Below are positions 8,177-16,256 of a stretch of 64,000 nucleotides of DNA, in pieces. Source of the stretch: a virus; IMG/VR virus record IMGVR_UViG_3300033141_004852, positions 28,604-92,603 of that record. The stretch is one strand, 5' to 3'. The stretch's first letter is position 1. Every line of letters starts with the position of its first letter. The position numbers and the translations under genes are program-made. The notes under the pieces are model-generated. The model was not told the origin of the DNA and did not search any database. It was given only the letters and a program-made list of their open reading frames with translations.

Positions 8177-8619
8177 GGCGCATGTTCTCCCTGTCGCGGA
8201 ACCACGCGAATATACACATACAACCCCACTTGCTCGTCCTTATCGGGGTAGAATTGCCACACTTCCGCCTGCACACATACTCGCGGATATTGAAGCCACT
8301 CAGACACCTGAGTCGCCACCCCCCGCTCCCACTGATCCCGCGCATCCTCCCCACAGTTCGGACAATGAGAATACTCGTAATCGGGGAATGTCTGCTCGCA
8401 AACATGACACAGCGCGCGGTTCGGAAGGTAGCCGACAAACTGCCACCCATCACCTACCCAAGCATGGACTTGCACTGCATGGGAATCATGGGAGTTTTCC
8501 GGTTCGGGGACCAACTGCAACACATGCGGCCACATCCGCCGAAATCTCCCGAGGGCCCCCTGTACCTCCGGGCGGCGAGTCCCAACCAAGTGAGTATACC
8601 AGAAACGGAGGATTTTCAT
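8131..8619 (-). CDS. HIRAN-domain protein with inserted zinc finger
   Basis: 162 residues. VPEPENSHDSHAVQVHAW...FVGYLPNRAL is the HIRAN signature (E-P-x-N-x-x-D-x-x-A-V-x-V...GYLP), a domain that binds single-stranded 3' DNA ends and damaged DNA in HLTF/Rad5-type proteins. A CxxC...CxxC finger (CHVCEQ...CPNCG) follows directly after the GYLP strand. Stand-alone HIRAN proteins are uncommon in phages; a role in DNA-end handling is inferred. It overlaps the downstream gene by 46 bases and the sigma gene by 4. Confidence 0.75.
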   Translation of the reverse strand: MKILRFWYTHLVGTRRPEVQGALGRFRRMWPHVLQLVPEPENSHDSHAVQVHAWVGDGWQFVGYLPNRALCHVCEQTFPDYEYSHCPNCGEDARDQWERGVATQVSEWLQYPRVCVQAEVWQFYPDKDEQVGLYVYIRVVPRQGEHAPCIATNSSTPMAEIS

Positions 8620-9395
8620 GGCGACGCTCCCGCTACTGCATACTTCGTCTGATCATCGTCACCCATACACCAACGCCGCACCCGCTCCACCGACCGGCGT
8701 ATCCGCGCAGCAACCGTAGAAGCCGGGAGTCGATACCCAATAGCCAACTCCCGATACGACTGCTCATCCACATAGTATCCCCACACCAACTCACGATCAA
8801 GTGGTGGGAGGCGTTGCAGTCCATCCATCACCGCCACGCGACGAAGAATCCGATCCTCGAAACGCTCCCCCGTCTCCGAAGTCACCACATCCTGCAAGGT
8901 AGCGGGGGTTCCACTCTCACCACTATCCAGTGGTAAGTCAAGGCTCGTGACATTGGTGCAGATGTACCAGATCTGCGAGAGGCGCTCCACCATCTCCCCC
9001 GTAATTTGCTTCCCCAATACGGTGGCCTGCACATCTACCGCAATTTCCTCCGGGGTGGGTTGTCGGCGGAGCTGATCCGCCAACCGCTCCTGTGAGCGGT
9101 GAATCTTTGACATGATCTCCTGAATCCACGCAGGGCGCCGGATAAGGCGTCCCCGATCCCGGAGGTAATGCTGCATCCCACTGCGGCCGCGGTTCACCAA
9201 CCAGGTCACGATAGACGACTTACTCGGGTCGAACCACGCCATCCCACTAAGTGCCGACACCCACCCGGCCTGCACAAGATCTGCCCACTCATCCCGCGGC
9301 GCGCCCCACTTCCTCGCCAGATACCAAAGCGACTGCGTCACCTGGGCGATAACCAGAGGATTCAGATCCGACAGCGGAGAATCATCGGTAGCCAT
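8616..9395 (-). CDS. Sigma-70 family RNA polymerase sigma factor
   Basis: About 259 residues from ATG 9395, 6 bases after the upstream stop (GTG 9407 and TTG 9404 also in frame). Region 2: EWADLVQAGWVSAL...FDPSKSSIVTWL...GMQHYLRDRGRLIRRPAW (promoter -10 recognition). Region 3: a helix block with QPTPEEIAVDV. Region 4: LPPLDRELVWGYYVDEQSYRELA...STVAARIRRSVERVRRW, a clear HTH. It resembles the SigB/SigF/FliA group. It should give phage promoters preference on host polymerase, probably for late genes. Confidence 0.88.
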   Translation of the reverse strand: MATDDSPLSDLNPLVIAQVTQSLWYLARKWGAPRDEWADLVQAGWVSALSGMAWFDPSKSSIVTWLVNRGRSGMQHYLRDRGRLIRRPAWIQEIMSKIHRSQERLADQLRRQPTPEEIAVDVQATVLGKQITGEMVERLSQIWYICTNVTSLDLPLDSGESGTPATLQDVVTSETGERFEDRILRRVAVMDGLQRLPPLDRELVWGYYVDEQSYRELAIGYRLPASTVAARIRRSVERVRRWCMGDDDQTKYAVAGASP

Positions 9396-9400
9396 GCTAC

Positions 9401-9763
9401 TCAACACCCCTTACCATGTCGCAAAGGTCTGCACTCGTTGACACCCATTTTCCGCTCCACCGCCGCGCCCATATCCATCCCAACCGCTGCCGTGAGATCG
9501 AGGAGGCGAATCAACGTGTCGGCGAGTTCCTCCTCGATAGCATGGCGCGCAGCCTCATCTCGACGAGGCAGCCAGAGTCGGTAGGCTTCCATCGCCTCCC
9601 CCAATTCCGTGACAATCAACATGAGTTTCTCGGGGAAGTTATGCCAGCCGGTAGTGAATCCCTTCCTCTGCCGCCAGTCGGTGATATATTCCGAAAGCGA
9701 GCGTAATGCTCGCCGCACCCGTCGCCAGTCAGCCTGTGTCAACCTCGTACCATTCTCCATCAT
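9401..9763 (-). CDS. MazG-like NTP pyrophosphohydrolase
   Basis: 120 residues. EKLMLIVTELGEAMEAYR and EEELADTLIRLLDL are the ExxE...ExxD metal-binding helices of the all-alpha NTP-PPase (MazG/dUTPase-like) superfamily, which hydrolyses non-canonical or excess NTPs. Phage MazG proteins lower (p)ppGpp or clean dNTP pools. ATG ATG start at 9763 with GGAG upstream. Confidence 0.8.
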   Translation of the reverse strand: MMENGTRLTQADWRRVRRALRSLSEYITDWRQRKGFTTGWHNFPEKLMLIVTELGEAMEAYRLWLPRRDEAARHAIEEELADTLIRLLDLTAAVGMDMGAAVERKMGVNECRPLRHGKGC

Positions 9764-9766
9764 GTA

Positions 9767-10240
9767 TCACTCCGTGACCACCAAACGCTCGTCATCCCCC
9801 TCCCGCATATCCATCTCCGGCATCCCCGCGGCGCTGTGGTCATCCGTATAATACGCCGCCAAGAAAGCTCGCGTCAGCACCTCGACAACACGCTCCTCCA
9901 CATCCTGCACCCAGGCAATCCCGACGCGCAACGACGCGTCAATCCCCTTTCCCAGAATCCGCTCCGCGACGCTCACCCCCGCCCACGTCAGATCCGCCAC
10001 CAGGATATGAACGACCTCGTGGCAAGCAACTCGCCGACTGGGCTCCGCGCCGCGGGGGATCGTCACCGTCGCCATCCGGTAGTTGACCCACTCAGTGTCA
10101 GTCTCCGCGTCCACTTTCGCTGGTAAGTCATCCCCCCACCGGACACGAATCATCCAACCCGGGTCGCGTAGCAACCGAGTGGCCCAAACCCGGATCAGTT
10201 TCTCCCACACTGCTAGTTTATCGACTTCGGCGTCCGCCAT
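9767..10240 (-). CDS. Small zinc metallopeptidase-like protein (HExxH)
   Basis: 157 residues from ATG 10240 (TGAGGTG upstream; a GTG six bases earlier is in frame). RVACHEVVH carries the HExxH zinc site at about residues 74-78, and Glu115/116 in QDVEERVVEVL is a plausible third ligand. Layout of a minimal gluzincin, as in phage and ImmA/IrrE-like peptidases. Substrate unknown; a repressor or host regulator is possible. Confidence 0.65.
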   Translation of the reverse strand: MADAEVDKLAVWEKLIRVWATRLLRDPGWMIRVRWGDDLPAKVDAETDTEWVNYRMATVTIPRGAEPSRRVACHEVVHILVADLTWAGVSVAERILGKGIDASLRVGIAWVQDVEERVVEVLTRAFLAAYYTDDHSAAGMPEMDMREGDDERLVVTE

Positions 10241-10247
10241 AGTCACC

Positions 10248-10823
10248 TCACTTCATCTCGTGTACGGTAATCTCCACCACACACCCCTCACAATACCACA
10301 GAATCTCAGTTACTGCATCCCGCCGTGCAGGGAGACTGAAAGTCCGCCCCCGCCAATGCTCCCCTAGGGGACAAATATGAGCAACGTGGTTCTGATAGGA
10401 AACCAGATACTCCAGTTGCCGCCCACTATCCACCTGGCTCGTTGAGGGTCCCATTGTCATCACAATACGCTGGTCAGCAGGCTCCGGGCCCAACACGATC
10501 CCAGCTCCCACCTGATTCGCTCGAAAACGAGCGTACCGTAGCGGCCACACCTGCGCGGTCTCACGCGTCGCCCACCAGAAATCCGCCCACTTACGACGCG
10601 GAAGCCAGCAAGCAACGCGCTCAACCCGCACCCGCAAGTGGGAACCACTCCAGCGCAATGCCGCAATCGCCGAGCCGATCCCATCCCACTTCCCCACACG
10701 AACCTCATCCTGCGACCGCGGAGCCGCCAACTCCCATCGAGAATCACCGAGATAGGTCAGGCCTCGGTTATGTTCGGGTTTACCATCCCGACCCCAAAGG
10801 GGAAATACGCGGAGTGTGGACAT
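10248..10823 (-). CDS. Hypothetical protein
   Basis: 191 residues from ATG 10823 with GGAGG nine bases upstream. Not recognised. Trp/Arg-rich beta segments, and CPLGEHW and WYCEGC near the C-terminus that might bind a metal. Located between the MmcB-like and HExxH genes. Confidence 0.65.
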   Translation of the reverse strand: MSTLRVFPLWGRDGKPEHNRGLTYLGDSRWELAAPRSQDEVRVGKWDGIGSAIAALRWSGSHLRVRVERVACWLPRRKWADFWWATRETAQVWPLRYARFRANQVGAGIVLGPEPADQRIVMTMGPSTSQVDSGRQLEYLVSYQNHVAHICPLGEHWRGRTFSLPARRDAVTEILWYCEGCVVEITVHEMK

Positions 10824-10824
10824 T

Positions 10825-11667
10825 CTACTCAGCCTCCATCCGCCGAATCTTCGCCACCAACTCCTCCAACGATTCCCGAGACCACAACGTCCCCTCACCC
10901 TCTACATAGGTACGCACCGCCCGCAAGGCTTCCAGTGCCAACTCCCTTCGCTTCACAAACGTTGTCAAGGACCGGAGCAGTGTCTCCACCTGCGAGACAT
11001 ACACGTCCGGGCCCAGAAGTTCCCGAGCGGCGTCCATAATCCGCCGGGCATCTCGCTCATCTTCCCCCTCCACCTGCGCGAGCCTCCGCGCAATATCAAC
11101 CCCCAACTTACGAGCCCGTTCCGCTAAGCTCGCGTTTTCCTCCTCAATCAGACGATCACGAAGCACCCGCACCGCACTCCGACGCTCATCTATCGCGAAG
11201 AGGAGCGACTGCCATTCCCACTGATCAAGTGAACACTCCCGCCGCTGCGCACTCTTCCGCACCGTCCACGTACCCTTCGCGGGATTGTAGAGAATCACCC
11301 CACACTCGACCGGGACTTCCTCCAAACGGACCAATCCTGTAGGGAACGCGAAGAAGAGGCGATTACACAACGGCAGATAACGGCGGTACTTTCCCTGATG
11401 AACATCCCCGCGGAAATCCGCAGCGGAAACCTTCACTTCGTACGCTGTAAGGTCGGGGCGAGTATAACTCCGCCGCATCGTGAAGACATCGGGAACGGGA
11501 ATCCGCCCCCGGGCCAACCACCGGCTGCCGATGCCTACCCCCTGCCACACCAGCATGTTGTTCATAGACTCACAATGTTGGACAAGCAGATCGCAGAGGT
11601 CGCCGTGGGAACCAGACCAAGTAGAAGACCGTTGTGCTGACAACACCCTACCAGTCAAGTGAGGCAT
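10825..11667 (-). CDS. MmcB-like restriction-fold DNA repair nuclease
   Basis: 280 residues from ATG 11667, which overlaps the upstream stop (TGATG) and has GGGGGGAG before it. PDVFTM...LTAYEVKVSAADFRGD...KYRRYLPLCNRLFFAFP matches the D...ExK core and following 'D....KY..Y...c.r.yFa.P' of MmcB/PD-(D/E)XK proteins. The C-terminal half is a long charged helical region. Probably a DNA repair or structure-specific nuclease. Its first residues (MPxLTGRV) repeat those of the next gene upstream. Confidence 0.7.
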   Translation of the reverse strand: MPHLTGRVLSAQRSSTWSGSHGDLCDLLVQHCESMNNMLVWQGVGIGSRWLARGRIPVPDVFTMRRSYTRPDLTAYEVKVSAADFRGDVHQGKYRRYLPLCNRLFFAFPTGLVRLEEVPVECGVILYNPAKGTWTVRKSAQRRECSLDQWEWQSLLFAIDERRSAVRVLRDRLIEEENASLAERARKLGVDIARRLAQVEGEDERDARRIMDAARELLGPDVYVSQVETLLRSLTTFVKRRELALEALRAVRTYVEGEGTLWSRESLEELVAKIRRMEAE

Positions 11668-12173
11668 CAGCGCTCCCCCCTCGGCATCCCCTGCTGATAC
11701 CACCAGAGGATCCCCAAGGCGTCGGCCTCGTTATCATCGGCGATCTCCCTCCCATAATGCTCCGACACCGCCGCCATCATTTCCGCCTTACCAGCATTCC
11801 CCCTTCCCGTCACCGCCTTCTTCAGGGTGCCCGACGGAACACTATCATGGTCTGCCCCGCGCTCCGCCGCCCACTCTATCACGCGCGTGACCATCCCCAC
11901 ACATACAGCAGTGGCGGCGCCACCACGATGGTGCGCCGCCTCGAAAAGCACGAGATCCCCCGGACCGATGGGGAAAGTCTTCCGCAACCATTGATTGAAT
12001 CGCCAGAAACGCATTCCCGGCGACTCGTCCCGCCCTACAGCGAAACTCTGTACCCCTGATTCAATCACCTCACCATCCCAAACCGCCCACCCGGTATGGG
12101 TGGCCACGTCCAAGCACACAACCAACGGATGTGACCGCGCCGGTATCACCCTGCCGGTCAATTCCGGCATCAA
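11667..12173 (-). CDS. RuvC-like Holliday junction resolvase
   Basis: 168 residues, RNase H-like fold. LDVATHTGWAV supplies the first Asp (D22), VLFEAAHH a Glu (near 78), and DDNEADALGI (near 145) the last acidic pair; this is the D-E-DxxD arrangement of RuvC-type phage resolvases. Resolves branched replication and recombination intermediates before packaging. Also fits other RNase H-fold nucleases acting on DNA. Confidence 0.8.
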   Translation of the reverse strand: MMPELTGRVIPARSHPLVVCLDVATHTGWAVWDGEVIESGVQSFAVGRDESPGMRFWRFNQWLRKTFPIGPGDLVLFEAAHHRGGAATAVCVGMVTRVIEWAAERGADHDSVPSGTLKKAVTGRGNAGKAEMMAAVSEHYGREIADDNEADALGILWWYQQGMPRGER

Positions 12174-12457
12174 TCAAACCCCTCCACACACCCATAGCAA
12201 TAGGGTGCCAGATCCGCTTCGAAGGCCTCCGGCGCTCGCAACCAAGTCAGAATCCGCCGTATTTCCTCAGCGAACTCCCGATTTCCCGCTTTCTCCACCG
12301 CATCCGCATACGCCCGCATCGCCTCCCGAGCGCAGGGGTCCTCGTCCAACCGGAGCACGAAGTAGATGGCACGCGGATCTACTGCCGAACCGTCAGCGTG
12401 AGTAATGATGTACTTCCCCTTCTTCCACCCACCATCCAAATAATCGTGATCAGCCAT
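12170..12457 (-). CDS. Conserved phage hypothetical protein
   Basis: 95 residues, ATG 12457 after GGAGGTG. GKYIITHADGSAVDPRAIYFVLRLDEDPCAREAM is typical of a small family common in phages and prophages; function unknown to me. The C-terminal half is helical with a CYGC pair. It overlaps the RuvC-like gene by 4 bases. Confidence 0.75.
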   Translation of the reverse strand: MADHDYLDGGWKKGKYIITHADGSAVDPRAIYFVLRLDEDPCAREAMRAYADAVEKAGNREFAEEIRRILTWLRAPEAFEADLAPYCYGCVEGFD

Positions 12458-12674
12458 GAGACACCTCCTGTACTCGCGGAATACGTACCACCGTCACGAC
12501 CACCCGCACCACTCCCAACCACACCGACAGCGACCACACACCATTCCACCGCACGGCGCCGCAACCGAACTCCATCGTCCAGCAACGCCACCCCCGCCAC
12601 AAACCAGATCCGAAACAGATAATGTCGCCCCACTTACCCAAAGTCAGGCGCCGCCACCACAATCGGTGCTCCAT
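12450..12674 (-). CDS. Small Trp-rich, possibly membrane-associated protein
   Basis: 74 residues from ATG 12674, which has AAGGAG seven bases upstream. Rich in Trp, Val and Gly with a hydrophobic C-terminal stretch (VWLGVVRVVVTVV). It overlaps the upstream gene by 41 bases and the next by 8. A competing frame (12379-12633) starts with GTG but has no ribosome site, so this frame is preferred. Confidence 0.5.
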   Translation of the reverse strand: MEHRLWWRRLTLGKWGDIICFGSGLWRGWRCWTMEFGCGAVRWNGVWSLSVWLGVVRVVVTVVRIPRVQEVSHG

Positions 12675-12888
12675 GCTCATACTCCTTCATTCCACGGGAA
12701 AATCGCGGGAGACGACCAGTACGGCGAAACTCCTTACGTTCTCGTTGAGAGCGATCCTCCGCTTCCTCGGCAGTTTCCACCTCCTCCGCCCCACATTTGG
12801 AGCACCCCCACCGAATCCGCTGGGTGGAAGTAGTGGCGATATAGTACATATACTCCCCACAATGTCGAGGAGAATGTAGACTAGCCAC
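12634..12888 (-). CDS. Zinc-knuckle hypothetical protein
   Basis: 84 residues from GTG 12888 with GGGAGG upstream. One CSKCG pair plus HCGEY may bind zinc; the middle is highly charged and helical. Function unknown. Confidence 0.6.
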   Translation of the reverse strand: MASLHSPRHCGEYMYYIATTSTQRIRWGCSKCGAEEVETAEEAEDRSQRERKEFRRTGRLPRFSRGMKEYEHGAPIVVAAPDFG

Positions 12889-13242
12889 CGATACCTCCCT
12901 TGTAGAAACTCTCCGCGGAGAAGGCGTGTAAGGTGCTGGAGATCAAGCAAACAGCTGCACAAGCGAGAGCAGCACAAGATTCGCAAGCAGAGCACCCATG
13001 CGTACCTTCTCCGCGGAAAGGTCGACAACCTCGGTTGCCAACTCATCTCCACTTATACACTTGTCAAACTTCGGGGGAGGACAATCCCACCCACAGGCTT
13101 ATCCTCCCCCCGGACTGCATCCCGGAGCGGATGCACTCACCTCAGCACTCGTTTCCCCTGTGGGGGAGTATCACGACCAGCAGTGCATCGGGTACTCCCC
13201 CACATCGGGGACCGCGGGGGACGGCCAGGCGCGCGGGAAATC
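12889..13242. other. Intergenic stretch with a long inverted repeat
   Basis: No convincing gene. The minus strand has one short frame ending at 12943 with a hydrophobic tail (MGALLANLVLLSLVQLFA), but it lacks a start codon with a ribosome site and has an in-frame TAA upstream. The main structure is the hairpin at 13155-13210. Confidence 0.5.
13155..13210. repeat. Large perfect hairpin
   Basis: TGTGGGGGAGTA (13159-13170) and TACTCCCCCACA (13193-13204) are perfect 12-base inverted repeats around a 22-base loop; CCCC/GGGG outside extends the stem after a two-base bulge. It lies just downstream of the coiled-coil gene 13243-13548. No T-run follows on the transcribed strand, so it may be an mRNA stabiliser or processing site rather than a classical terminator. 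Confidence 0.6.
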
Positions 13243-13548
13243 TCAACGCACATCACCCGCACCCACCACCGTGATATTGCGCTGCTTGATTGCCGACCCC
13301 ACACGGCATTGCCCATCCTCGCCGATCTCCAGAATCCCCAAGCGTGCCAGGGTAGTAAGGAGTCTCTCGATCTCCTGCCCCACCCCCTGACGCTGCTGTT
13401 CAAGCGCCTTCATCACCGCTTGGTGGAGTTGCTGCATATCCGCCACGGCAGCCTGCACCTGCGCCCGCAACTCAGCCAAATCCTTGCCGATTTGATAGGG
13501 GTCCGTCACCAACCGAACTTCCGAGATCTTCTGGTCGTTATCAGCCAC
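13243..13548 (-). CDS. Coiled-coil hypothetical protein
   Basis: 101 residues from GTG 13548 (AAAGGAAAGGA upstream). Residues about 20-70 form a long Gln/Ala/Leu-rich amphipathic helix, followed by a small domain ending ITVVGAGDVR. Not recognised. Confidence 0.65.
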   Translation of the reverse strand: MADNDQKISEVRLVTDPYQIGKDLAELRAQVQAAVADMQQLHQAVMKALEQQRQGVGQEIERLLTTLARLGILEIGEDGQCRVGSAIKQRNITVVGAGDVR

Positions 13549-13640
13549 GATGAATCCTTTCCTTTCTCACACCCTATATACCGACGACTCGCTGAAATGT
13601 TACATCCACTCGTAGCCGCAACAACCCCACCAACAGTACC

Positions 13641-13955
13641 TCATCCAGCATCCCCCAGCGCCTCCCCCACCTTGTCGGGAAGCAACCATCGCCCATCATG
13701 CTCCTGAAGCCATCCGCCAAGACGCTGACGTGAGGAGAAAGGTTTCTCAGGAGGAACCACTCCAGCAGGGAGAAGAACTACGGCATCTAGGTGACCGGAA
13801 GCGTCGCAACGATCCACCCAAAACGCCCCCGACTTATCATTCACCAGGCGCAGATAGTATTCACACGGTTGGCGGGTTTCCGAGTTCCCCGGACTCCAGA
13901 TCACCACTCCGAACTCCCATTGACGATACAATTCCCGCTGTCCTTCCAATGGCAT
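13641..13955 (-). CDS. Hypothetical protein
   Basis: 104 residues from ATG 13955, GGAGG nine bases upstream. Begins MPLEGQRELYRQ; has beta-like WEFGVVIWSPG and EYYLRLVND segments. No known motif. Confidence 0.6.
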   Translation of the reverse strand: MPLEGQRELYRQWEFGVVIWSPGNSETRQPCEYYLRLVNDKSGAFWVDRCDASGHLDAVVLLPAGVVPPEKPFSSRQRLGGWLQEHDGRWLLPDKVGEALGDAG

Positions 13956-13960
13956 AAATC

Positions 13961-14224
13961 TCAGCCTCCTTTTTCGCACCCACAAGCCCTACCACTAGGC
14001 GCCTCATCCAGTTCTGCCAACGCCGCCTCGACTGCCTCCGCCAAGCCCTTATCCGTTACCAGCGGAGTAATCACGCAATATTCACCTTTGGGGCATCGAT
14101 AGACCATCCCCACCTTCGATGAATCCGCTGCCCATTGTATCTCCAACACCGAGACCTTGCCATCTGGAGTCGGAGGGCCAGCAACGGGGATACATTTGAA
14201 ATCAGAAGCGGCATGATGCATCAT
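13961..14224 (-). CDS. Hypothetical protein
   Basis: 87 residues, ATG ATG at 14224 after GGAGG. Beta-rich centre (VSVLEIQWAAD...GMVYRCPKGEYCVITPLV), then an acidic helix; ends in Cys-x-Cys (ACGCEKGG). Unknown. Confidence 0.6.
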   Translation of the reverse strand: MMHHAASDFKCIPVAGPPTPDGKVSVLEIQWAADSSKVGMVYRCPKGEYCVITPLVTDKGLAEAVEAALAELDEAPSGRACGCEKGG

Positions 14225-14279
14225 AACTACCTCCAGAAATACCTACACTACCAACATGTACCGATTGCCAACTAGAAAG

Positions 14280-14483
14280 TTACACTCCCGACCTCCTACG
14301 CAACCGTCGTATTCGAGAGGCTAGAAGCCGCGCACATGTCCGCGCACCCCGCAACACATCCAATGAGGCAGTATTCGGATTCCCAGCCTCAATCACCAAC
14401 TCCAACTCCGCCGCTATGTAATCGGGGTCATGGCGGCGCATCCGCGCAATTTGTTTATCGTAGCGTTCCTTGAGACTACTCAC
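14280..14483 (-). CDS. Small basic helical protein
   Basis: 67 residues from GTG 14483, overlapping the methyltransferase stop. Entirely helical with a strongly basic C-terminus (ASRIRRLRRRSGV), suggesting nucleic-acid contact. Not recognised. Confidence 0.6.
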   Translation of the reverse strand: MSSLKERYDKQIARMRRHDPDYIAAELELVIEAGNPNTASLDVLRGARTCARLLASRIRRLRRRSGV

Positions 14484-15384
14484 GGTGTGTCGCCTTCTCC
14501 CTCAACCCAAGGCTGCGACAAACACCCCCCACCTCATGTAACCGACGACGAGCCACACCCAACCACTCTTGGCATATCTCTATACCTATACACTTACGCC
14601 CCGTCAACTGTGCCGCGACCGCGGTAGTGCCGGAACCAAGAAAGGGATCCAAAACTATCTGCCCGGGGCATGTAAACAACTCGATCAAGTGCGCGAGCAA
14701 CCGCACCGGCTTGACGGTTAGATGTGTATTGTAAGCCTCTTTCGTCGGCTTCTCAACGTACATCAAAGTTGTGGGAGACGAACCATCGAGGGTCTTTGTA
14801 CTGTCTATCAGACCTACACGGTATCTGAGCCAGTTCTCGATAAATGACCCCTCCCGCGGTTTCATAGCCAACATGATAGTCTCGAACTGAGGACGAAGTT
14901 GAGGTGTCTTCCTACCCCGTAAGTCTGCAAGTATCTCCTCTTTCTTCTTCTCAGACAGGTCCATCTTCCTGACAAAGTGGGTCATCGAGAACGCTTTGAA
15001 CTGCGCACGCTTCTTATAGTGCCAGGCAAGCAGATCTCGTATCTCAAACCCAGTGTTTTCGGCTGCCACTGCTAAACGATGATAGAGGCGAGGCTGGCTA
15101 AAACAAAGGAAATATCCACCCGGGACCAACACCCGAAATAACTGCGAAGCAATAGGCTCCATAAACTCCTGAAACGCCACAGCCTGCTTGCGGTCAAACT
15201 TCATACCAACCGGCAAACCTCCGACCACCCCCGTTGCCCGCGGTGCAGCCCTACCACCCTTGCGCCATCGCGCGTCCAACCCATCAAGGAAATACGGTGG
15301 ATCAGTTAGCACCAACTGAATCGAAGAATCGGGTATCTTTTTTAGCCGATCCCTGCAATCACCGAGCCACAATTGACTAGTCAT
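14476..15384 (-). CDS. DNA adenine-N6/cytosine-N4 methyltransferase (DPPY type)
   Basis: 302 residues from ATG 15384 (AAGAAGG-like site). Catalytic DPPY at about 28-31, SAM-binding DPFLGSGTT near 256: the order (catalytic motif first, FxGxG last) is that of beta-class amino-methyltransferases. It transfers methyl groups to DNA, probably protecting phage DNA from host restriction; no cognate nuclease is next to it. A TARGET-like variable region lies between. AT content is slightly higher than in neighbours, hinting at separate acquisition. Confidence 0.85.
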   Translation of the reverse strand: MTSQLWLGDCRDRLKKIPDSSIQLVLTDPPYFLDGLDARWRKGGRAAPRATGVVGGLPVGMKFDRKQAVAFQEFMEPIASQLFRVLVPGGYFLCFSQPRLYHRLAVAAENTGFEIRDLLAWHYKKRAQFKAFSMTHFVRKMDLSEKKKEEILADLRGRKTPQLRPQFETIMLAMKPREGSFIENWLRYRVGLIDSTKTLDGSSPTTLMYVEKPTKEAYNTHLTVKPVRLLAHLIELFTCPGQIVLDPFLGSGTTAVAAQLTGRKCIGIEICQEWLGVARRRLHEVGGVCRSLGLREKATHRE

Positions 15385-15464
15385 AAAGGTCTTCTTTTCA
15401 CGTAGGTTCAAGTTGTGCCTTTATCACCACACCGAAGACCAACCACCCTCCGCTTCATTTCCCC

Positions 15465-15953
15465 TCATCCCCCAACTACCCGCAAATGAGTCGCCACCAC
15501 ATAAGCCGCCTGGAAACACACAACCACGTCCTCGAAAACCACCCTGAGTTCCCGCTCCTCTCGCGGGCTAGTATGCCAGTAGATCATCTGCACCCCGCGC
15601 GAACCCGCCTCATACACCGTCGGCACCAACACATCCGGCGCCCGCCCTTGGGGATGATTATCCTGGACATAAACATCCATCACCACCGCCCGCACAATCT
15701 CTCCACCTGTTACCTTCTCCATCGTTGACTCCTTCTGAGCAAGCAACCGCCAGTAAAGTTCCTCGCCTTTACTCACCGAAAGTAAAGGTATTTGCGAACG
15801 CGCCCCACAACTACTAAGGCATCTAGTACAAAGCGGCATCCGAGGACGACGGGGGAGAAGCGTCACGCGGATATACTCAGGACCATCATCCTCCGAACCC
15901 ATCTCCCAAAAACTCCAACACATCTTCGCCCACGCGCCATATTTTACCGCCAT
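15465..15953 (-). CDS. Hypothetical protein
   Basis: 162 residues from ATG 15953 (TGAGGA upstream; TTG 15965 also possible). Contains a CTRCLSSCG knuckle near residue 43 and a beta-rich C-terminal part (VVFEDVVVCFQAAYVVATHLRVV). Not recognised. Confidence 0.6.
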   Translation of the reverse strand: MAVKYGAWAKMCWSFWEMGSEDDGPEYIRVTLLPRRPRMPLCTRCLSSCGARSQIPLLSVSKGEELYWRLLAQKESTMEKVTGGEIVRAVVMDVYVQDNHPQGRAPDVLVPTVYEAGSRGVQMIYWHTSPREERELRVVFEDVVVCFQAAYVVATHLRVVGG

Positions 15954-15968
15954 GACGCAATTCAATCC

Positions 15969-16256
15969 TCATAGCACGTCGTCCTCATCCACGATCTCGT
16001 AGTCTTCCCCCACGCACTCCACCCCCAACGATTCCGTCAATTCGGGGTCCCGCAACATAGCGTCCACATGCCAGGGCCAATCCGGCGACTTCGCAGGATG
16101 ATCATCCGGTAGCCGGACCATATCCCCACTCGTCCCCTCGAAGTCCTCCAGCGGCGGATGGTGGACACCCCATTTGATCCCATAGCCGGTAAGACCGTGG
16201 AACACCACCGTCCCCACACGCCTATCCAGTAGTCGTACAAGCGTACCGATCTCCAT
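15969..16256 (-). CDS. Hypothetical protein
   Basis: 95 residues, ATG after GAGGAAAG. N-terminus EIGTLVRLLDRRVGTVVFHGLTGYGIKW looks like a small SH3/Tudor-like beta barrel; acidic C-terminus. Overlaps the TOPRIM gene end by one base. Function unknown. Confidence 0.65.
   Translation of the reverse strand: MEIGTLVRLLDRRVGTVVFHGLTGYGIKWGVHHPPLEDFEGTSGDMVRLPDDHPAKSPDWPWHVDAMLRDPELTESLGVECVGEDYEIVDEDDVL

Noticed and set aside
12379-12633. 84-residue frame starting GTG 12633
   Set aside because: No ribosome site, and overlaps the 12170-12457 gene by 79 bases; the 12450-12674 frame has a proper site.
13050-13080. TTGACA with nearby TATAAG on the minus strand
   Set aside because: Only four bases separate them; no -10 at the correct distance.
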